64,000 nt of DNA from Bradyrhizobium sp. Tv2a-2 (GCF_000472425.1 NZ_AXAI01000005.1:186001-250000); one strand, 5' to 3'. Positions 35,415 to 44,298 are shown, counted from the stretch's first letter. Notes: a model not told the origin generated them from the letters alone. A program made the numbers and translations.

Positions 35415-37841
35415 TTACCACTTCGCCGAGGCAGACAGTTCGAACGTCCGGGGGGCGCCGAGATAAACCTGATCTGGATAGCCCGGGTCTGACCAGACGG
35501 CGTAGACCGTGTTGGTGATATTTCGCACCCGAAATGTCACTCGCATCTTCTCGACGCCCTGCCACCATAAATCCCTGCCGGGAATGTCGACGAACGCGAA
35601 GAGGTCGGCCGTGGTATAGGGCAGCATGGCCGTGAGATCGTCCTCGAACAGATAGCGCTGCCCGACATGGTGGACTGATCCGCCGACCTCGACCGGCCAA
35701 CGCCAATTGTCGAACCGGTATGAGGCGCCGGCGTTGATGATGATGGGCGCGATGTTCGATGGCGTGTTGCCGGTCCACACGTCGAAATCACCATATCGCG
35801 ACTGCGTGACGGCGACATTGCCCCAGATCTTGACGTTGTCGACCGGTCGGACTGCCGCCGCGAGCTCGACACCCTGGGTATGGACTTCGCCGGCAAGGGT
35901 GGAGACTGCATTGGTGAGCGCCACATAGACGTTCTTGAGCTGGATGTCATAGGCCGCGAAGGTGAATTCGGCTCGCTTGTCATCCGAGAGCGCCTTGACG
36001 CCGGTCTCGAAGATCCTGGCGCTGGTCAATTCCAGCGAAGTGCCTGGCGTGACCGAGAAGATGCCCGCCGCGGCCGGATCGTAAGCCGTCGCGTACATGC
36101 CGTAGAACATCAGCCCCTTCACGGGCTCAAGTGTTGCGGCGGCGCGGTAAGACACCGGATTCCAGGTCGTGGTGAAGGGTTGGCCGGCGGGCAGCGTTCC
36201 GTCGAAATTGATGCCGTCGCGTGACAACGACAGATCGTCGACACGGACGCCGCCGATCAATGCAAGAATCGGGGTGATCTTCAGACGGTCCTCGACCGTG
36301 ATCGCGGCGTCATCCAGACGGCTGTTACGGATGCCTGGCTCCGGGGTCATGCTGTAAAGCCCTGGGTCCGGGTTGACCACGGTCACGGAGTCGAACGGAT
36401 AATCGTCTGGGTTTTGTTCCTGGGCGAATTGGATCTCGTTCCGGCTCACCGACAATTGCGTCACGAAGCGGTTTTCCATGCCGTAGAAGGACGAATTCCA
36501 GATCAGGTCGGTATTGTCGCCAATGACCTGCTGCTTGTGATTTACAAAAAAGCGGTCGCGATCAATCAACGACGTGCCGGTATTGAAAGCATAGGTTTCA
36601 CTGTCGAACCAGTGACGCTTGGCGCCGTAATCATAGGCCTGGTTCTTGATCGTGATGTCCTCGTTGACGTTCCATTCGAAGCCGCCGCGCAGCCACAATT
36701 CATGTGCGCCGATGGAATTGTCGGCGACGTTGTAGCTGGTCGTGAGCGTCCGGGAGTCCACGGTCACGGGCGCGATAACCGAGCCGTCGAAAGTGTTGAT
36801 CGCCGACCCTGCCACGACGCTATGCGTGGAGAACGGTCCGGAAAACGTCGTCGTCGTCAGCGGCGTGCCCCAATAGACGTGGCCGTCATCGCGCTTGTAA
36901 TCGATGGCGCCGAAGACCTTGAACGAGTCGGTGAGGCGGTAATTGAGCTGCCCCGAGACGTTGTTGAGATTCTCGTAGTCGCCGTCGATGAAGCTGTTGA
37001 CCTTCGAAGAGCTGATATCGAAGCGGTAATCGAGTCCCGAGATATTGGTGCTGCCGCCGGAGCCGAAATGGGTGCGGTAGGTGCCGAGCGAGTCGATCGA
37101 GCCGTCGAGCTCGCTCCTGATCGGTCCGGTGGCCGGCTGATTGCTGACGAAATTGACGGCGCCGCCGATCGCTCCGAGGCCGGACATGATCGAGGACGGC
37201 CCTTTGAGGTACTCGACCTGCTGCAGATTGGCCGTGTCCATCACACGCGAGGTGATGGCCTGCGGGCCGATCCAGATGCCATTGTAGAGCACGTTCACTT
37301 GGCTGCCGGTGAAGCCGCGCATGGAAAATCCTGCCGGCGCCCCGCCGGCGTCACCGGAGAGCACGCCGACCGCGCCTTGCGCGGTTTCGGTGGTGGTGCG
37401 GTAGCCCTGCTCCTGCATCTGTGGTTGGCTGACGACTTCCACACTCGCGGGCATCTGATACGCGGTCAGGCCGAGATGACTTGCGCTGCCTGCCACCACA
37501 TTGCTGTTGAGCGGCGTTGGCGCCGGCGTGGCCGGCACCGGCACCGGCACCGGCTTGGGCGGGACCTGCCGCGCCGTCCGCTGCACGCGTTTTGGCGCGC
37601 CGCGGGTCTCGGGGCCGCGTCGCGTGACGTTGCTCTTCGGAGGAGGTGGCGCGACAATGACGGGATTGAGCGGTTGCGAGGTCTGTGCAGACACAGGTTT
37701 CGATGCCGCAGCAAGGCCCAGAAGGATTCCGAGCGGCAGCGCGGAGCCGGACAGCCAGCGCCTTTTTGATGAAGCCAAGTGAAGAGAACGCGCAGAAATG
37801 TGTACTGGCGTATGCCAGACAGAGATTTTTGAAATCGACAC
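35415..37841 (-). CDS. TonB-dependent receptor, cobalamin-riboswitch controlled
   Basis: 808 residues. A signal peptide (ending KPVSAQ) is followed by a Pro-rich stretch (KPVPVPVPATPAPTP), then the plug (QVEYLKGPSSIMSGLGAIGGAVNFVS) and a 22-strand barrel ending in a terminal aromatic-type strand (TFELSASAKW). Plug and barrel features resemble the siderophore (FhuA-like) group rather than E. coli BtuB. Yet a cobalamin riboswitch lies 140 bases upstream on the same strand, which points to a corrinoid or cobalt-chelate ligand. The start is taken as GTG 37841; the exact codon is uncertain. Confidence 0.88.
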   Translation of the reverse strand: MSISKISVWHTPVHISARSLHLASSKRRWLSGSALPLGILLGLAAASKPVSAQTSQPLNPVIVAPPPPKSNVTRRGPETRGAPKRVQRTARQVPPKPVPVPVPATPAPTPLNSNVVAGSASHLGLTAYQMPASVEVVSQPQMQEQGYRTTTETAQGAVGVLSGDAGGAPAGFSMRGFTGSQVNVLYNGIWIGPQAITSRVMDTANLQQVEYLKGPSSIMSGLGAIGGAVNFVSNQPATGPIRSELDGSIDSLGTYRTHFGSGGSTNISGLDYRFDISSSKVNSFIDGDYENLNNVSGQLNYRLTDSFKVFGAIDYKRDDGHVYWGTPLTTTTFSGPFSTHSVVAGSAINTFDGSVIAPVTVDSRTLTTSYNVADNSIGAHELWLRGGFEWNVNEDITIKNQAYDYGAKRHWFDSETYAFNTGTSLIDRDRFFVNHKQQVIGDNTDLIWNSSFYGMENRFVTQLSVSRNEIQFAQEQNPDDYPFDSVTVVNPDPGLYSMTPEPGIRNSRLDDAAITVEDRLKITPILALIGGVRVDDLSLSRDGINFDGTLPAGQPFTTTWNPVSYRAAATLEPVKGLMFYGMYATAYDPAAAGIFSVTPGTSLELTSARIFETGVKALSDDKRAEFTFAAYDIQLKNVYVALTNAVSTLAGEVHTQGVELAAAVRPVDNVKIWGNVAVTQSRYGDFDVWTGNTPSNIAPIIINAGASYRFDNWRWPVEVGGSVHHVGQRYLFEDDLTAMLPYTTADLFAFVDIPGRDLWWQGVEKMRVTFRVRNITNTVYAVWSDPGYPDQVYLGAPRTFELSASAKW

Positions 37842-37980
37842 GATTGTGCCCGACAGCGAACAATAGACCCGTCACACGCTGGCCGCGACAATCTGCCCTT
37901 CGCCCTTGATGCAGCAGACCCGCACGGCACTCCTAACGCTTCGGAGCACCCCGCCCGACGCGTTCGCGCATGACCATTGC

Positions 37981-38157
37981 TGGTAGCAGGTCTCCTGGCT
38001 CGCGGGTCGCTGCTTCGGACCACCTTCCCAGGACCGACATGATCCCAGTGGCATTAAATGGTCGTCGGCTCGCCGCTTACAGTTGCGGGGGCAGCTGCGG
38101 CATTGTCCGTGTTAACGGACGCACCGCATTCCCTTGATTAGCCCTTCGGGCACTACC
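37981..38157 (-). ncRNA. cobalamin riboswitch
   Basis: Read on the minus strand, the conserved blocks appear in order: GGGAATGCGGTG, the B12 box GCAGCTGCCCCCGCAACTGT followed by AAGCGGCGAG, CCACTGGG, TGGGAAGG, then GACCCGCGAGCCAGGAGACC. GGTAG (38157-38153) and CTACC near 37981 close the P1 stem. This is the standard AdoCbl aptamer order. It lies upstream of the receptor gene at 35415-37841 in the same direction; binding of cobalamin should lower receptor expression. No intrinsic terminator is evident, so control may act on translation. Confidence 0.95.
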
Positions 38158-38317
38158 GGGCTTTAGACTGAATAGGGTTCCGAAGGGAGTCAAGCGGCGT
38201 CGGTCTTTCCTGACACGGAGATTACGTGCGTGTGTCAGTTGGGACACTCGGTCCGGCAGAGGGAGGCAAATGGCGCATAGCTGGAGGCGCCCCAACGTTT
38301 CTCCAGGACGATCTTGG

Positions 38318-39079
38318 TCAAGTCGGCGCAGCGTCCGGATTCGCGCGGTCGAAATGCGCGAACGCCACGCTGGTCACGCCGCCCAGGATGAACCAGAAGA
38401 TCAGGCTCGTCAGCGTCACCGCCACGACGAACTGGTGTGACAGCGAGGCCGGCACATTGGTTTCGATGTGCTCCAGCTCCGGCGCTCCGACGATATGGGG
38501 CAGCACGATGAGGAGCAGCCCCGCGATCGACGCGGGCACGGAGCGGCGAAAGAAAATCAGGCTCAAGCCTCCAGCAGTCGCCGCGGCCGCCAGAACCCAC
38601 CAGATCTGCCGCGACAACAGGGGCGCAGCCGGCACGCCGGGCAGTTCAGGCGGCAGGCCCAGGCCGGGCGCAAGCGTGAACACCGCAAAGCCCGCAAGTC
38701 CCCATGTGAGACCCTCGTGCCATGACACACGGCCAGCCGCATTGCCGCTGCGCATGGCGAATATGGCGGCGAGCAGCAGCGAGAAACCGATCGCTGTCAG
38801 GACATTCGCCGCCGCGGTGTAAGCATTCCGCTCCAACCCGTCCTGCGGCCCCCAGGCTCCCGCTGCGTGTTCATGCTGGTGCTCCGCATGGCTGTGCGCG
38901 GCAGCGCCCCCCGGCGCAGCCGCAGCGGCCCCATGATCATGATGCTCCGCCGCCTTCTCGAAGACTTCAGCCTTCAGGATGATCGGCACCGTGCCGAATT
39001 GCTGGATGACCGTGACGATCGCGCCGACCACAAAACCTGCAACGACCGACGAGAACACGATTGCGCGGAAGGTGTTCAT
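38318..39079 (-). CDS. cbtA: cobalt transporter subunit CbtA
   Basis: Membrane protein of 253 residues with about five or six helices. The N-terminus MNTFRAIVFSSVVAGFVVGA and a His-rich segment at about residues 45-75 (EHHDHG...HSHAEHQHEH) are CbtA features; GLTWGLAGFAVFTLAPGLGLPPELPG is the family signature. CbtA with CbtB is a predicted cobalt uptake system, found with B12 genes and usually under B12 riboswitches. ATG 39079 lies 10 bases after the cbtB stop. Last gene of the operon. Confidence 0.93.
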   Translation of the reverse strand: MNTFRAIVFSSVVAGFVVGAIVTVIQQFGTVPIILKAEVFEKAAEHHDHGAAAAAPGGAAAHSHAEHQHEHAAGAWGPQDGLERNAYTAAANVLTAIGFSLLLAAIFAMRSGNAAGRVSWHEGLTWGLAGFAVFTLAPGLGLPPELPGVPAAPLLSRQIWWVLAAAATAGGLSLIFFRRSVPASIAGLLLIVLPHIVGAPELEHIETNVPASLSHQFVVAVTLTSLIFWFILGGVTSVAFAHFDRANPDAAPT

Positions 39080-39089
39080 GCAACGGTGG

Positions 39090-39275
39090 TTAGTGGCAGG
39101 GAAACGCGTTCGAATGCCGCACGTCATGGGCGGCGTTATGGACGACGTCGATATGCGAGAAGCCGACAAAGCCGACGATGAAAAGACCGAGCGTCATCGC
39201 CATCAGGGCCTGGGTCAGCCGGCTGACCTGGCCCGCTGCAACCGGCAGATGGGTGGTCTGGGAATGTGCCATCAT
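39090..39275 (-). CDS. cbtB: cobalt transporter subunit CbtB
   Basis: 61 residues: one membrane helix (LTQALMAMTLGLFIVGFVGF) followed by the metal-binding C-terminus HNAAHDVRHSNAFPCH, the diagnostic CbtB ending. Two ATGs are adjacent (39275, 39272); AAGGAG is four or seven bases upstream, so the second is perhaps favoured. The start overlaps the stop of the 96-residue gene upstream, and cbtA follows after 10 bases. Confidence 0.93.
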   Translation of the reverse strand: MMAHSQTTHLPVAAGQVSRLTQALMAMTLGLFIVGFVGFSHIDVVHNAAHDVRHSNAFPCH

Positions 39276-39562
39276 TGTTCTCCTTGCTTCGTTTCCGACT
39301 CTACCAACTTCCTGGCGATGTCGCGACTGGTCAGGTGGAAATTCCGGCCAACCGGAAGCTCCTTTTTTGCGATCTTGTCGCCCGCGGCGGCCCTGAATGC
39401 AACTTCAAAGCCAGCGAAATAGCTGAGGCACTCGTCCGGCGACGGCTCGAACCGGAGCAGCGTGCGGAATGCCCGGCGATGCACGGCGCAGAAAGCCGCA
39501 TGATCTTCGACCGAAAACACCAGCGCATCGATCTCCGGACGCCAGCGCACGCCGTCCGTCAC
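39272..39562 (-). CDS. small uncharacterised protein of the cbt operon
   Basis: 96 residues, soluble and mixed alpha/beta (WRPEIDALVFSVEDHAAFCAV, FEPSPDECLSYFAGFEVAFR, ELPVGRNFHLTSRDIARKLVE). No motif recognised; the Cys/His in the first half might bind metal. Its stop overlaps the cbtB start region, so it is translated together with the transporter. A role in cobalt handling or regulation is inferred from context only. Confidence 0.7.
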   Translation of the reverse strand: MTDGVRWRPEIDALVFSVEDHAAFCAVHRRAFRTLLRFEPSPDECLSYFAGFEVAFRAAAGDKIAKKELPVGRNFHLTSRDIARKLVESETKQGEQ

Positions 39563-39596
39563 GGCCTAGCCTGCTCGAGCCGCGGACATCCGGACC

Positions 39597-40187
39597 TCAC
39601 GAAACCGCGTGGCCGGGCTTGAACGGATTGACCAGCCGGACAATCTCGCACGCCGCGACGAGCCCGATCAGCCAGACGACGTTCAGGAAGCCGATGCGGC
39701 CGATGATGGCTGCGGTGAAGCTGCCGGCGCCGCCCAGGAACGGCGTCGCGGCAAAAAGCACGAGCTCATAGGCGCCGTAGGCGCAGGCCAGCGTAAGCGC
39801 CAGAACAAGCGCGAAGGCAATCGGACTGCGGCTTTGCGAGAGTGCGCGCAGAACGGCTGCCGAAATCGCCGTAGCGGCAAGCGCGGCAAGGCCGATCGCA
39901 AGCCCCCACAGCATCGTATTGGTCTTGATGGGGTAATGCAGGGCGCCGAAGCCGATACCTTGATTGACCAGCCACGCGCCGGTGACGACCAGCAGCGCCG
40001 GGCGCAGCGGCAGCATCGCCGCGGCAATCACGGCGAAGGCTGCAAACGGTGTCGCACAGGCAAGCGCGAAGCTTGCAAGCGCGCAAGAGATCGTCAGCAG
40101 CGCAAAACAGAATAATGGCGCATGACGCGTCTCGACCGGGGCGAGCCGGGAACCGTCGGCAGAGGGTGACAGCAGGTTGAGGGACAT
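39597..40187 (-). CDS. membrane protein of the cbt operon
   Basis: 196 residues from ATG 40187 (AAGGAG at good spacing). Five or six hydrophobic segments: LFCFALLTISCALASFALA, FAVIAAAMLPLRPALLVVTG, ALALVAT-type helices and FLNVVWLIGLVAACEIVRLV. The size and helix count resemble the substrate-capture (S) subunits of energy-coupling-factor transporters, but I see no defining motif. It lies upstream of cbtB/cbtA with a 34-base gap to the next gene. A cobalt or corrinoid link is inferred from position. Confidence 0.7.
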   Translation of the reverse strand: MSLNLLSPSADGSRLAPVETRHAPLFCFALLTISCALASFALACATPFAAFAVIAAAMLPLRPALLVVTGAWLVNQGIGFGALHYPIKTNTMLWGLAIGLAALAATAISAAVLRALSQSRSPIAFALVLALTLACAYGAYELVLFAATPFLGGAGSFTAAIIGRIGFLNVVWLIGLVAACEIVRLVNPFKPGHAVS

Positions 40188-40268
40188 TGGAATTCTCCTT
40201 GCCGGGTATTCTAATACATTTCTTCGGGGCGCGCGACAGATCGGCGGCACGACAACTTGGTCGAGCCG

Positions 40269-41279
40269 TCAGTGCAGCGCCTCCATCGGATCTTCATCTT
40301 CGGTCGACGCGGCTCGGTCATGGTCGGCCAGCCATTGCGCAAGTGATGGCGATGGCCGTTGCAAGGCCTGTAGCTGGCGAAGCGCCACCCGCACCGTCGC
40401 GCGCGCAAAGCGATCATCCGGGAGCGTCAATGTGGACGGCCCATGCCCGGCCACCACAGCCTCGACGACCCGTCGCTTGAGGGCAACCCGGTCTGCCTCG
40501 CCGTAACCTTCGAGCACGGCTTGGAAGGCGTCGTGATAGTCAAGCCGGAACGGCCGTTTCCTTCCCAATTGATCGCGAAGAGGGTGTGGCGGATAGACAT
40601 GGGCGCAAGGGATCCAGCCGTCCGGCACCGGCTCGGTCGCGGCGTGGGTCCGACCGTGCACCAGCAGCTTGGGCAGGAGGTGGGTATGTGGCCCGCTCGG
40701 ACTTTGGCCGCCCGGCGGCGGTATCGGTTGAGATACCTCGGCCCGGCCGACCCGGCTGAGGAAGACGCGATGCGGATTGGTCGCCAGGATGATGCGCATC
40801 GCATCATTACCCGGCGTGAAGATGGATTTTCCGGCGTAACTCCGCAACAAGCTGACGACCTCCGGATCGGCGCTACGGATGCAGACGTCGACCTGCAGCG
40901 TCCCGAGACCGAGATCGAAAAGGACGCCGTTCCGATCCTCCTCGCGCAACGCTTCGTGATCGATGCCTGTCTCCGTCAACTCCGTGCGGCCGTTCATGGC
41001 GCAGACCAGGTGCGGCAGGCACAGCGCCACACGATGGCTCCAGGACTCGGTGGTCGGCGATTCCGAAGCGATCAGGCGCATGTCCGGATGCCGCAGAACA
41101 CGCAATCCGCCGCGCGCCGTCGCCGCGCCGATCGCGCCGTCGCCTTGAACGAACGACACGGGCTCGCCGGCATCGCGCATGAACTCGGCGATCGCACCAA
41201 ATGTGCCCAGGCTGAAGCCTGCCTCCACCTCGGCAAGCTGGTCCGCCAGAAACGCAATGGGATCATCAGCCGTCGCCAT
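40269..41279 (-). CDS. uncharacterised protein of the cbt operon
   Basis: 336 residues, soluble, no signal peptide. It contains a possible nucleotide- or metal-binding pattern in GRTELTETGIDHEALREEDRNGVLF and a His-rich part PSGPHTHLLPKLLVHGRTHA, then GWIPCAHVYPPHPLRDQLGRKRPF, which is rich in His and Pro. The C-terminal third is helical. No family is recognised with certainty. It is 164 bases downstream of the PepSY gene and 81 bases upstream of the membrane-protein gene on the same strand. Confidence 0.72.
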   Translation of the reverse strand: MATADDPIAFLADQLAEVEAGFSLGTFGAIAEFMRDAGEPVSFVQGDGAIGAATARGGLRVLRHPDMRLIASESPTTESWSHRVALCLPHLVCAMNGRTELTETGIDHEALREEDRNGVLFDLGLGTLQVDVCIRSADPEVVSLLRSYAGKSIFTPGNDAMRIILATNPHRVFLSRVGRAEVSQPIPPPGGQSPSGPHTHLLPKLLVHGRTHAATEPVPDGWIPCAHVYPPHPLRDQLGRKRPFRLDYHDAFQAVLEGYGEADRVALKRRVVEAVVAGHGPSTLTLPDDRFARATVRVALRQLQALQRPSPSLAQWLADHDRAASTEDEDPMEALH

Positions 41280-41443
41280 GTGATCAGCCTGTTTGCCGCA
41301 GCCTGTTTCACGCCATAACTCGCGACGCGAATGCCGCCGAAGATACCGGGTCCATGACCAAGGAAGCCAGTGAGATTCTCATGGTGCAGGTTGAACGGCA
41401 TATCGACTCGCGCGAAAACCTTGCGCGACCTTAAGGTAAGGAT

Positions 41444-42919
41444 TCAAGCGCGCGCGGCCCTCCGACGCGAGCCGCGGCGCAGTCGCCGCCAGCCGATGAC
41501 GATGCCGCTGATCGACACGATCGTGCCGATCAGCGACAGCAGCATAGTCACGATGTCCCAGGCCGGGCGGTGGCGCAGCAGCAACGGAAAATCCAAACTG
41601 TGAAGACCGTTGTAGAGCCAGCGATAGGTGCGCCGGCTGTCGTCGGTGCGGCCGAGAATGTCGCCATTGCGCGGATCGATGTGGAACCAGGTCTCCGCCG
41701 CGTCATCGAAGCCAACGCGCAGCACGGGCAACGGGCGCTCGTCGTGATGGGCATACCAATAGGCATCGAACTGCGAGAGGCGAAGATGAGTGGTTAGCGC
41801 GGCATCCGGCAGCAGACGGGCGGCGGCTTTGAAAATCTCGTCATCGGACAGCGCTATCGCTGCGCCGCTTGCCGGATCTGCAGTGGTTTCACGGCCATCG
41901 CGATCGGTGAGAATCATGAGCGGATGGCTCCCGATCCAGACCAAGCGCGCTTCGACGGCGCCCGGCGCAGGTTTCGACTGGAAGGCCGCTGCAATCCGTG
42001 GCGTGTCGTGTCCGGCATAACGGACAGCCATGTCCCGGGACGCAGCGCGGCCTGCAAAAAATTCACCGGGATCGAGCGACAACCAGCCACTGAACATCCA
42101 GGTGAAAACGAAGATGCCGCCGATCAGCCCGGCGATGTGATGCCAGACCATCCAGCCGCGATAGGGTGTGACGGCGCCGCGCGCATAACGCTGGCGCAAC
42201 CGCAACCGCAGGACGCCGATCCAGAAACCGGTCACCGCGACCACGAGGCAGATGCCTGAGATCCAGAGCACCACCTGCCGCCAGGTCGCGCCGTCCTGCC
42301 GGAGAATTGTCGGATAGATCCAGTGCGGGATTGAGCCCAGCCAATTCCAAAAGCGCTCGCGCCGCGTGGTATCGAGTGCGACCTCGCCGGTCCGCGCGGA
42401 GACGTAAAGCTCCGTTCCGTCCGCATCTCCGAGCGCGACCAGGAGCAGCGGTCGCAGCGGATTGTAGCGCGCGGTGACGCTCCACTGGTCGCGCGTGACG
42501 GTGCCGATCACTTGCGGATGCGTCGCATTCGGATGGTGGCTCGCGATCGCCAGCGCCTGTTCGGGCGTGACGCTATCGATCAGGCGACCATCCGTCGCGC
42601 TCACGGTTTTGCGCGCGCCATCCCAGTCCGTGAGCCGGTAGACCGGCGTATTGTCCAGCATGACCAGACGGAGGTCGCGCGGATAGTGCGCGACGCCGGC
42701 GATGATCATGGCCTGGTCGGGCGGCACACGGATCTGGTCCCACGCGATCTCCGGCAGCGCGGCCCATCGCTCGCGGTCGGTGAGCTGCGGGAACGCCACA
42801 TACATCATGACGACGCCGGAGACGAACCACATCGCAAACAACAGGCAGGTCGCGATGCCGATCCAGCGATGGGTGATGTAGAGCCATCGCCGTCCCCGGC
42901 GGATCAAGGCGCGGCGCAT
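41444..42919 (-). CDS. PepSY-associated transmembrane protein
   Basis: 491 residues from ATG 42919. The first helix follows the motif LYITHRWIGIATCLLFAMWF; other helices near residues 200 and 240 (HHIAGLIGGIFVFTWMFSGW) and at the C-terminus (DIVTMLLSLIGTIVSISGIVIGWRR). Between them are periplasmic PepSY-like domains (PEQALAIASHHPNATH; SDDEIFKAAARLLPDAAL). Such proteins work with TonB-dependent receptors, some as ferrisiderophore or flavin reductases. The gene starts two bases after the stop of the receptor stump, so it was built as a partner of that receptor. Confidence 0.85.
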   Translation of the reverse strand: MRRALIRRGRRWLYITHRWIGIATCLLFAMWFVSGVVMMYVAFPQLTDRERWAALPEIAWDQIRVPPDQAMIIAGVAHYPRDLRLVMLDNTPVYRLTDWDGARKTVSATDGRLIDSVTPEQALAIASHHPNATHPQVIGTVTRDQWSVTARYNPLRPLLLVALGDADGTELYVSARTGEVALDTTRRERFWNWLGSIPHWIYPTILRQDGATWRQVVLWISGICLVVAVTGFWIGVLRLRLRQRYARGAVTPYRGWMVWHHIAGLIGGIFVFTWMFSGWLSLDPGEFFAGRAASRDMAVRYAGHDTPRIAAAFQSKPAPGAVEARLVWIGSHPLMILTDRDGRETTADPASGAAIALSDDEIFKAAARLLPDAALTTHLRLSQFDAYWYAHHDERPLPVLRVGFDDAAETWFHIDPRNGDILGRTDDSRRTYRWLYNGLHSLDFPLLLRHRPAWDIVTMLLSLIGTIVSISGIVIGWRRLRRGSRRRAARA

Positions 42920-42921
42920 GG

Positions 42922-43272
42922 TCAGAACTTCACGTTGAGCGAGACTTCCGCCGTCCGCGGCATGCCTAGCAGCCATTGCCCGGTGTAGGGCGCGGACGTC
43001 GCGTAGACCGTGTCGAACAGGTTGTAAAGCCGGAACGCAACCGTCGTCCGCTGGTCGGGCCTCCAGCGTATCCCGCCATTGACGACGGCATAGGCCGGAC
43101 GGAGCAGCGTATTGGCGTTGTCGGAATAGGTTTGACCGACGATCTGCACGCCGCTGTAGACGGACCAGTCGGACGCGAAATCCCAGGTGACCCAAATGTT
43201 CGACACCTGCTCCGGCACGTTCATGGGAATATTACCGGCATAGTTGACCACCTGTCCGCCGACCATCACCAA
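42922..43272 (-). pseudogene. C-terminal stump of a TonB-dependent receptor
   Basis: 116 codons match the last strands of a TonB-dependent receptor barrel: NVPEQVSNIWVTWDFASDWS, VVNGGIRWRPDQRTTVAFRL, YNLFDTVYATSAPYTGQW, ending in a C-terminal aromatic (LNVKF). The plug, TonB box, signal peptide and most of the barrel are absent: in this frame a TGA lies just two codons before the TTG at 43272, and the next 85 bases to the cupredoxin gene hold no receptor sequence. So about 85% of the gene was deleted together with its regulatory region. Confidence 0.88.
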
Positions 43273-43357
43273 TATTCAGGAAAGCAGCGAGCGCGCTTCG
43301 TCGCAGCGACGGCGCACGCCTCTATCTCTCCCCCCGTCATGACCGGCTTGCGCTGCT

Positions 43358-43675
43358 TCAAGGCGCGACGTTGATGGTCGCCTTCATGTTCGGGTGGTAA
43401 CGGCAGTAGTAGTCGACCGTGCCGGCCTTCTTCAGCACAAAGCTCGCCGTCTTCTTCGGCGGCAGAGTCACGTCGAAATCGCCGTTGCGGGCCGTCGCGC
43501 TATGGAGCAGGACGTCCTTGTTGGTCCATTCTATGGTGTCGCCGACCCTGGCCGAGGTCACAGCCGGCGCGACCTCGAGATTCTCCATCGAGATTTGAAT
43601 AGTAGCTGCGCGCGCCGAAGCACCGGCCGCCAGCCACAACGCGGCGATGGCCGCAAATCGGCGCGCTCGTTGCAT
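43358..43675 (-). CDS. periplasmic cupredoxin
   Basis: 105 residues with a signal peptide (ends ASARAA). One plastocyanin/amicyanin-type beta-sandwich: type-1 copper ligands are His in VLLHSATARNG, then Cys, His and Met in YYCRYHPNMKAT (C-x2-H-x2-M). The spacing is that of amicyanin/pseudoazurin-like small blue copper proteins, which carry electrons. It follows the DUF4142 gene by nine bases, so both are in one transcription unit with the ECF sigma factor upstream. Confidence 0.9.
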   Translation of the reverse strand: MQRARRFAAIAALWLAAGASARAATIQISMENLEVAPAVTSARVGDTIEWTNKDVLLHSATARNGDFDVTLPPKKTASFVLKKAGTVDYYCRYHPNMKATINVAP

Positions 43676-43684
43676 CCCGCCCTC

Positions 43685-44206
43685 CTACTTCAGTTCAGCC
43701 GCGACATGCTCGGCATGTTGTTCGTGGCCCTGAAAGATTTTCAGGCCGGTTTGCAGCAGTCCCTTCAGCTCCGAATTGCTGGCGGAGGGAATGAGTTGCG
43801 TTTCCAGCGCGCCGTCCACGGTCTTGTGGTAAGCGACCTCGTTGGCGACATAGGCTTTGTCAAAGGCTGCGCCTTTGAGCTTGCCGAGCTCGGCAAGCTT
43901 GTCGGCGGCCTGCCTGGACAACGCTTTGCTGGTCTCGTTGTCTTCCGGCGTAACCTTGAGCTTCTTGACGAGGTCAAGCGCCTGCTTGTTCACCGCTTCA
44001 TGGTCGCGCACCATGTCCTGGGCAAACTGCTTCACATCCTTGCTGCTCGCCTTGTCCAGGGCCTGCTTGGCTGCCTTGATGTCGATCTCTCCGGCCGTGT
44101 AGGCGATATGGGCGATCTGCGGATCGGTCAGCTTTGCGCCCTCTGCCATCGCCATGCCGCTGGAAAAACAGATGGCTGCAATCGCTGCGCTTATTCGGAC
44201 ATACAT
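43685..44206 (-). CDS. DUF4142 exported protein
   Basis: 173 residues with a signal peptide (ends GMAMAEG). The mature part is a helical bundle of the DUF4142 type: LTDPQIAHIAYTAGEIDIKAA, VKQFAQDMVRDHEAVNKQAL, AYVANEVAYHKTVDGALETQ, with His residues in positions (HEAVN, YHKTV, GHEQHAEH) that recall ferritin-like metal-binding bundles. ATG 44206 lies after AGGAGTTG and about 57 bases downstream of an ECF-type promoter. Often under stress control in rhizobia; a periplasmic stress or metal-binding role is probable. Confidence 0.88.
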   Translation of the reverse strand: MYVRISAAIAAICFSSGMAMAEGAKLTDPQIAHIAYTAGEIDIKAAKQALDKASSKDVKQFAQDMVRDHEAVNKQALDLVKKLKVTPEDNETSKALSRQAADKLAELGKLKGAAFDKAYVANEVAYHKTVDGALETQLIPSASNSELKGLLQTGLKIFQGHEQHAEHVAAELK

Positions 44207-44262
44207 CGCTTCAACTCCTGTGGCGCCGGGTCGAAGCCGGCGCGTAAACGGTTGCACAGGAG

Positions 44263-44290
44263 TTGGATGGTGCAATTGCCCGGAGGTTCC
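44263..44290 (-). promoter_or_regulatory. ECF-type promoter of the DUF4142-cupredoxin genes
   Basis: On the minus strand the site reads GGAACCT, 14 bases, CATCCAA. The same pair with the same spacing, and the same flanking bases TCGG before it, occurs upstream of the sigma gene at 45017-45044. The GGAAC box is the usual -35 of ECF group sigma factors. Confidence 0.75.
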
Positions 44291-44298
44291 CGAAAAAT

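Noticed and set aside
41280..41403. Minus-strand stretch MPFNLHHENLTGFLGHGPGI upstream of the 336-residue gene
   Set aside because: The sequence looks protein-like, but it runs out of frame into the next gene; too little to call a gene.
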